From Pinus tabuliformis (lineage: Eukaryota > Streptophyta > Pinopsida > Pinales > Pinaceae), in NCBI GenBank assembly GCA_031772625.1, contig CM062804.1:1022921208-1022985207 (forward strand): 64,000 nucleotides of DNA, read 5' to 3'. This document shows positions 59,388-64,000 of this stretch, piece by piece. The number at the start of each line of letters is the position of its first letter. Positions within the stretch are counted from its first letter, which is position 1. The notes below the pieces were generated by a model. That model saw nothing but the letters and a program-made list of their open reading frames with translations, ran no database searches and was not told the DNA's origin. The position numbers and the translations under genes are program-made.

Positions 59388-59399
59388 TGGCATCTGGTC
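59388..59399 (+). promoter_or_regulatory. Possible primer binding site of E3
   Basis: TGGCATCTGGTC agrees with TGGTATCAGAGC at eight of twelve positions and sits three bases after the LTR end. Confidence 0.45.
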
Positions 59400-60741
59400 A
59401 CTTTGATGAACCTAAACCTTACCCCTCTCCCTTCTTTGAAGTCATTCCACCCATTAAGCCTTTGATTGTAAAGAAAAACCTTATAAAAACCCCTCCTATC
59501 CATAACCCCTTTGAAATTATGAAAAAACCCAAAAACCCACCTTTTACCGCTTTTCCAAAGTTTCGGCGCATATATTTGATTTTCCAAAATACATTGAAAA
59601 CCTTACAAAAACCCATATCCTAATGTTTTCCGCCGGGCGCATATTCCAAAACAAATAATAAATTAAACCCGCCCCCACTCCGTATTGTTCGATCACATCG
59701 CCCTTCCGTCCACCGTCGGATCGGACCCATATGATCCGACGACCCTCATTGATATCGGAGCGGCCCCCACGCCCGACGGTTAGCACCCGAGAAAATGACG
59801 AAGGGTTACGTCAGTCCTCGGCCACGCGTAACCCTCTCGAGTCTCTCAGAGCGGCCTCTGACAAAACCAGGGCCGTATCGTAAGCGGTCCAAGAAAAACC
59901 GTAACCACTATTGCAATTACCGCCCGATTTGCTGGTCCCACGTCATGCCTACGTCAGAGCCACGTCGTCGCCACCCCGCCGTCGCATCACCTCATTCGTC
60001 CGTCCCTACGCTGACATGTCCGCCACTTCAGCTCATCCATGGACCAACCAGGGCCTGCCACATAACCCGGTGACATCATGCTGACGTCATCCGACTCCGA
60101 CCCCACCTGATGACGTCATGCTGACGTCATCCCAAAAGCGTGCCAATATTGCCAAAAATCTATTTTAAGCCAAAATTTCGCGTTTTTTCTACTTTTGCCG
60201 AAAGAGACTGTTGTTATTGCTGCATGAATTTGACGACCATACCAGCGCCAACCTGCACCGTTCAACTCTGAAACCAGGGGCGCCTCCGCCGTACCTGCAT
60301 TTGCAACTATCAGTGATAATCCGCAAGGTATTTTTCGAAATTATTCTCTGCACCTGGTTTTTGTCCAAATTTCTTCGAACAAACTGTTAAGGGAGTGTTA
60401 AAAACACTGAATTCACCGTCCAGTATCCAGTAACCAGCACCTATTTCCCTCTGGCAAGACAACGAACAGTTTATGAAACCTGCATTCGACTAAAACAACC
60501 TGAATTCACAGGTATCTCGCGCAACCATGAGCTACAAACCTCTGCTGGCTAAATTCACCATAGAAAAGATCTGGTCAGCCCTGCTATTTGTCTTTGTCAA
60601 TCTGTTAAACAGTATTTCAATTGCTGTGTGCTCAATTCACCCTCTGGTCCCTGAAATTCACACTTTCATTGCAAGTAATCACCTCTGTGTTGTTCTGCTT
60701 ACTTCAACCAGTTCACCTGCAAGTCAGAAGCTTAATAGACC
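59400..60741 (+). other. Leader of element E3
   Basis: No convincing gene was found. 59640-60130 is rich in CpG, unlike the rest of the window, and holds several ACGTCA words and three perfect TGACGTCA palindromes. Short upstream frames at 59795-60073 and 60527-60763 exist; the second overlaps the start of the long frame. With several ATGs before 60742, translation of the main frame may need splicing or an internal start. A possible acceptor is not evident. Confidence 0.5.
60071..60132. promoter_or_regulatory. Repeated TGACGTCA palindromes in the E3 leader
   Basis: TGAC(A/G)TCATGCTGACGTCATCC occurs twice, 40 bp apart. Perfect TGACGTCA lies at 60082-60089, 60111-60118 and 60122-60129. TGACG/TGACGTCA is the core bound by plant bZIP factors. 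The same palindromes in RNA could pair between two genomes. Confidence 0.6.
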
Positions 60742-62190
60742 ATGGAAACTCCAATTGCACTGAACATCAAGCCTCTCAATACCCCTCATAGGGAGTTAGA
60801 ATGGAAAGCTCTGGGAGATATGGATTATCAAATGTTGGATTGGTTTCCATTAGGCTCTAAATACAATATTCAGTTGCTAAATGAGTTGAAAGCCCAGCAC
60901 CTTAGTGGAGCTGATATCCTAGGGATTTGGGACTCAAACTTGCCCATCTACAACCTCCCCCAGGTAAATCCTATGCCAGAATTGATACACAGATGCCAGG
61001 AGTGCTATGATCCATGCCAAAGAGTTGTCCTCAGCCCCACAGGCTCAATTCTGTTCCATATCACCCCAGAGAGCATAAATGAGATGCTGCATTTCCACAC
61101 TGCAAAACCATTGACCCCCCTCTACATACAGAACTTGATAAAGAAGGGGACTGAGTTGTCAAATGACCAGATCATCAAAATCAACCAGCTGTTTGTACAA
61201 CCAGGCTCTGAAGCCATCAGAACTCCTCCTATTGGATATGCATACTTAAATGAATTGGGCAGAATGCTAGTGGATTTGATCAGCTATGTCCTAGGGTTCA
61301 AGGGAGTGGAGGATGTGGATGATAGTATAATGGCAATGTTGTCTATATTCTCTCCTGGAAAGCCTCCAGCTGTACATTATGACTATGCCACATATATTGC
61401 AGATAGGATCCATGACCAGCTGATGAATCTGCAAAGGGAAAGACTGTTCAGATACACTTCCTACATTTACCATCTATTCTTGTTTTATCAACCAGGCAGC
61501 TTCCTCATTCCCCTGAAGCAAGTTAATGCCCAGGGGAATCCAAGGTCAGTTGTGTTTTGGACCTCTGTTTTTCATTGCACCTCTGTATCACCATACACAT
61601 ACTGTGAGTTCATAGACTTGTTCATTCATCCAGCTATGACATTATTGTATGGTGTTTCTCCTCCAAGGTTAACTGATGACATGAGGAGAATTCTCCATCT
61701 AAACAAAACCTACAGCATTGGTAATTGGTACTTTTACCAAGACCACACAGTCATCAGAGTATATGGCTGTGAGTTGAAGCCTTATAGGCTGCCAAGGTAT
61801 GTCCCTATGAGACTTTTTTCCCTAGAATATTTCAGGCAATTTGGGAATGCCGACTACCTCAACTTCCAAAGTAAGAACAAAAAGGCGCAGTTGAAGGTAA
61901 GGATCCAGCTGGGCCCTTTGCTATATAACAAAAAAGAGGAGGGATGGAAAGAGGCAAATAGTATCCTAGAGGCCCTCAAACTGCAAACTAGTTTTGAGTG
62001 GATACACTATGACCCCAATCATTTTGTTTTCCTCAGGAGGATAAGATACAAATTGGGTACCTATTCACATATGAGGCTGCCTGAGATTGAGCAGTATGCC
62101 AATGCATTGAGCTGGGAAGAGGGCACCCTAGAAGAGAAAATTACTAGTGAAGAGCTGCTAGAAAGAGAGGCTAGAAATATTCAAAAATAA
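60742..62190 (+). CDS. Orphan protein of element E3, N-terminal globular part
   Basis: ATG at 60742 opens 482 codons without a stop, ended by TAA at 62188-62190. No signal peptide or membrane helix is evident. The composition is that of a folded, mixed alpha/beta protein rich in Tyr, Leu and Pro. Recognisable landmarks are DMDYQMLDWFPLGS near the start, HRCQECYDPCQR with three Cys in eight residues (about residue 90), an ILFHITPESINEML helix, and a repeated F/Y-rich core (YIYHLFLFYQPGSFLIPLKQ). It matches no gag, protease, RT or host family I know. In position it should be the gag of the element. The same frame continues after the TAA, so the true protein was longer. It is the cleanest long frame in the window. 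Confidence 0.65.
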   Translation: METPIALNIKPLNTPHRELEWKALGDMDYQMLDWFPLGSKYNIQLLNELKAQHLSGADILGIWDSNLPIYNLPQVNPMPELIHRCQECYDPCQRVVLSPTGSILFHITPESINEMLHFHTAKPLTPLYIQNLIKKGTELSNDQIIKINQLFVQPGSEAIRTPPIGYAYLNELGRMLVDLISYVLGFKGVEDVDDSIMAMLSIFSPGKPPAVHYDYATYIADRIHDQLMNLQRERLFRYTSYIYHLFLFYQPGSFLIPLKQVNAQGNPRSVVFWTSVFHCTSVSPYTYCEFIDLFIHPAMTLLYGVSPPRLTDDMRRILHLNKTYSIGNWYFYQDHTVIRVYGCELKPYRLPRYVPMRLFSLEYFRQFGNADYLNFQSKNKKAQLKVRIQLGPLLYNKKEEGWKEANSILEALKLQTSFEWIHYDPNHFVFLRRIRYKLGTYSHMRLPEIEQYANALSWEEGTLEEKITSEELLEREARNIQK

Positions 62191-62895
62191 GCTGACTTAG
62201 AAACTTGTGGACAAGTCCCCCTCTCATATAAAAGACAACTTGGAGCAGCTGCCTCAGCCTCAACAACACATCAGCAAGCTGCCATTAATAATCCACAGAC
62301 ATCCAGCAAAGGCAAAGAAAAGCAGGTGGAACAGCCACCTCCTATGACAGAAGAGCAAATGGAAACCCTAGTGCAGCAACAAGAAGAGATGGAGCAGCAG
62401 GGAGAAGTGCAGCAGCAAGAAGAACAGCAACAACAGCAAGAAAAAAGGCAGGAACAGCCTGTCCAGCAAGAGCAAACAGTGGAAGCCCCTAAATCCACTG
62501 AACAAACTGTGCCTCCAAGGCAAGAAACTTCAGCTGAGGCATCAATCCTCCAAACTCCACAAAAGGAGGATACAAGCAGGAAAAGGGACAGAGAGACTCC
62601 CCTTACAACATCAGCAACTCATGGGGAGAAAAGACAGAGAATCAATCCCTTCTCAGAGGAAGAAATGCCAATAGGACAGTCTTTTGGTATGGTCCCACCC
62701 AACAGGGAAGCATCAGCAAGTTCCTTTCAACAGGAACAGGATAGAGCAATGGGAGGAGAAGTGAGTTCCTCAAATCAGCAAAGGGAAGGTGGACCCAACA
62801 TTAAACAGCAGTTCATCGACATTAAGAGGAGAAATGAGCCCATCAAGATACAACTGTATAACCATCTGTTAAACATGGCTCCCACCAATCAATAA
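62191..62895 (+). CDS. Orphan protein of element E3, Gln/Glu-rich linker
   Basis: In the same frame as 60742-62190, 234 codons are open between two TAA codons (62188 and 62893). The block is low complexity: runs of Gln and Glu (VQQQEEMEQQGEVQQQEEQ), then basic words SRKRDRE and GEKRQR that could act as nuclear localisation or RNA-binding signals, then a Ser/Gln-rich part ending with IKRRNEPIKIQLYNHLL. A separate start at the ATG in the PPPMTEEQM stretch is possible. More simply, it is the middle of one long protein cut by two Gln-to-stop changes. Confidence 0.5.
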   Translation, partial: ADLETCGQVPLSYKRQLGAAASASTTHQQAAINNPQTSSKGKEKQVEQPPPMTEEQMETLVQQQEEMEQQGEVQQQEEQQQQQEKRQEQPVQQEQTVEAPKSTEQTVPPRQETSAEASILQTPQKEDTSRKRDRETPLTTSATHGEKRQRINPFSEEEMPIGQSFGMVPPNREASASSFQQEQDRAMGGEVSSSNQQREGGPNIKQQFIDIKRRNEPIKIQLYNHLLNMAPTNQ

Positions 62896-64000
62896 AGACT
62901 CATGTCTGCATATGATGTGCAGGAAGGAAAAATGATCATGAGTCATTTTATGCCAACAGCAGTGCAGCCCCAATCTGCCTCTGACTACTTGAGGACTAAC
63001 CTGGAAGTCCTTGCCAAGGATATCCACCCAATGGACAAGATAGAACTGCATAAGCAAACGGGTGAGATGGTCTATTCTTCCTTGGCAGACCAAACATTGG
63101 ATAACTACAGGCTACAAAATAGCCTTAACAATATAGCCTCTCAGCTAGAGTTGGAGAGAGCATCATCCCGGGCAAAGGACAATAGAATAAGGTCCTTAGA
63201 GGACATCATCATAGAGATTGGGCATGATCCCAAAGATATCAAGGGCATACAAGAGATATTAAAATTGAGGGATGCAGACATGGAAGCCTTGAGGAGAAAG
63301 ATCAAACTCCCAGCCACAATTCACCCTCAAACAGATGAGGTTGCCCAGCAAAGACATGATCAAGAGGCCACAACCTTGTTGATATCTCTGTACAAGCAGC
63401 TAGTCCAAACTCAGGAAAAGCTGGGAGAATCGGAGGCTGCAAAAGCAGCACTACAGGCAGCCTTGAAACAAAGAGAAGAAGGGCAAACCTCCAAGCCTCC
63501 TCCTGAAGTAATCAACCTAGAGGAAGCTGCTCCAACAACTCCTCCTCCTCCTCAGAAAACAGAACCTACAGCACCAACTACATCAACAGCTGCACCAACA
63601 ACAGAGCAGACTCATAGTCTGGATATGCAGAAGCTTCAAAATGAAATTCAAGTCCTGGAAGCTCAAATTTTAGAGCTTAATCAAGCCAAAGAATCTTTGG
63701 CTAAAGTAAATGAAAGATATGACAAGAGCAAACAGAATGTGGCTGAGAAGGAAAGAGATATAAAAGCTCTCAAAAAGAGAATAACTGAGCTTGAGAAAGA
63801 GCTCACACTAGATAAGGTGACAGCAGAGCTCAAAAGAGTCCTTTGGACCAATATTGGCCGGTCCATTACTGATCAGTGGCAGTTCATTGAGACCATAGAT
63901 GAACAGTCAATACTCATTACAAAGGCAAATAGGGAAATACACAGAGCAAGAGCAAGCCTTGGCAACATGCCTGATGCTGCCAATAGGATGATCAACATAT
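62896..64000 (+). CDS. Orphan protein of element E3, coiled-coil part (open at window edge)
   Basis: The same frame continues directly after the TAA at 62893 and remains open for 368 codons to the last base. It has helical, heptad-like wording at about 63090-63330 and 63620-63830 (LQNEIQVLEAQILELNQAK, KERDIKALKKRITELEKEL), separated by a Pro/Thr-rich linker (PPPPQKTEPTAPTTS). Coiled coils of this size could multimerise the protein. No zinc knuckle or protease motif has appeared by the edge. The family is unknown. Confidence 0.5.

Larger units (their letters stand above)
58480..64000 (+). mobile_element. LTR retrotransposon E3 (5' part), family unknown, continues past the right edge
   Basis: A 905 bp LTR-like block (58480-59384) begins TGTTAGC exactly where copia-2 gag is interrupted and ends GGGATCA. 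TATA and polyadenylation words lie near its right end, and three bases later comes TGGCATCTGGTC, a worn form of the initiator-tRNA primer site. The leader is 1.36 kb. A single long frame starts at 60742 and is still open at the edge. No gag zinc knuckle or pol domain is seen inside the window, so superfamily cannot be assigned. The 3' LTR and target duplication lie outside. By nesting it is younger than copia-2, and its frame is the best kept in the window. Confidence 0.7.

Noticed and set aside
59375..59623. Overlapping ORFs on both strands after the E3 LTR
   Set aside because: Pro/Lys-rich low-complexity frames on both strands with no homology features; they lie in the leader.

Overview
The window reads as nuclear DNA of a land plant with a large, transposon-dominated genome. 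A gymnosperm is my best guess, because the LTR elements are old and nested and plant gene relics lie far apart, but nothing here fixes the species. No intact ordinary host gene was found. Nearly all recognisable coding sequence is decayed retrotransposon or host pseudogene.

Layout. (1) 1-8600, minus strand: a 5'-truncated Tat-lineage Ty3/gypsy element. Its order is gag tail, protease, RT/RNase H, integrase, a second RNase H beyond integrase, then a long 3' region that carries an intron-containing ORF on the opposite strand. (2) 8600-10560: no gene seen. 10565-11760: an AT-rich minisatellite. (3) 11940-30583: a copia element (copia-1, plus strand). At 14255-28495 a gag-only LTR element with about 3.7 kb LTRs is inserted in its gag/pre-integrase frame, and the 3' LTR of that element is split by a deleted gypsy relative at 22636-26502. 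This is three levels of nesting. (4) 33000-53750: a run of host gene pieces: NBS-LRR, alcohol dehydrogenase exons 1-4, LRR receptor kinase ectodomain, class III peroxidase, protein kinase, two GT34 glycosyltransferase copies in a 2.4 kb tandem duplication, and a CHX cation/H+ exchanger tail. All are broken. (5) 53900-58479, minus strand: a nearly full-length copia (copia-2) cut inside gag by (6) 58480 to beyond the right edge: an LTR element with a 905 bp 5' LTR, a CpG-rich leader with repeated TGACGTCA palindromes, and one very long reading frame of unknown family, broken only by two TAA codons.

How the parts relate. Coding decay is mostly by in-frame stops one transition away from Gln, Trp or Arg codons, with few frameshifts, as expected of cytosine-methylated, silenced DNA. 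The youngest insertion by nesting and ORF integrity is the 58480 element. The features most worth follow-up are its orphan frame, the spliced ORF carried inside the long LTRs at 14255 and 20916, and the extra RNase H plus antisense spliced ORF in the gypsy element.
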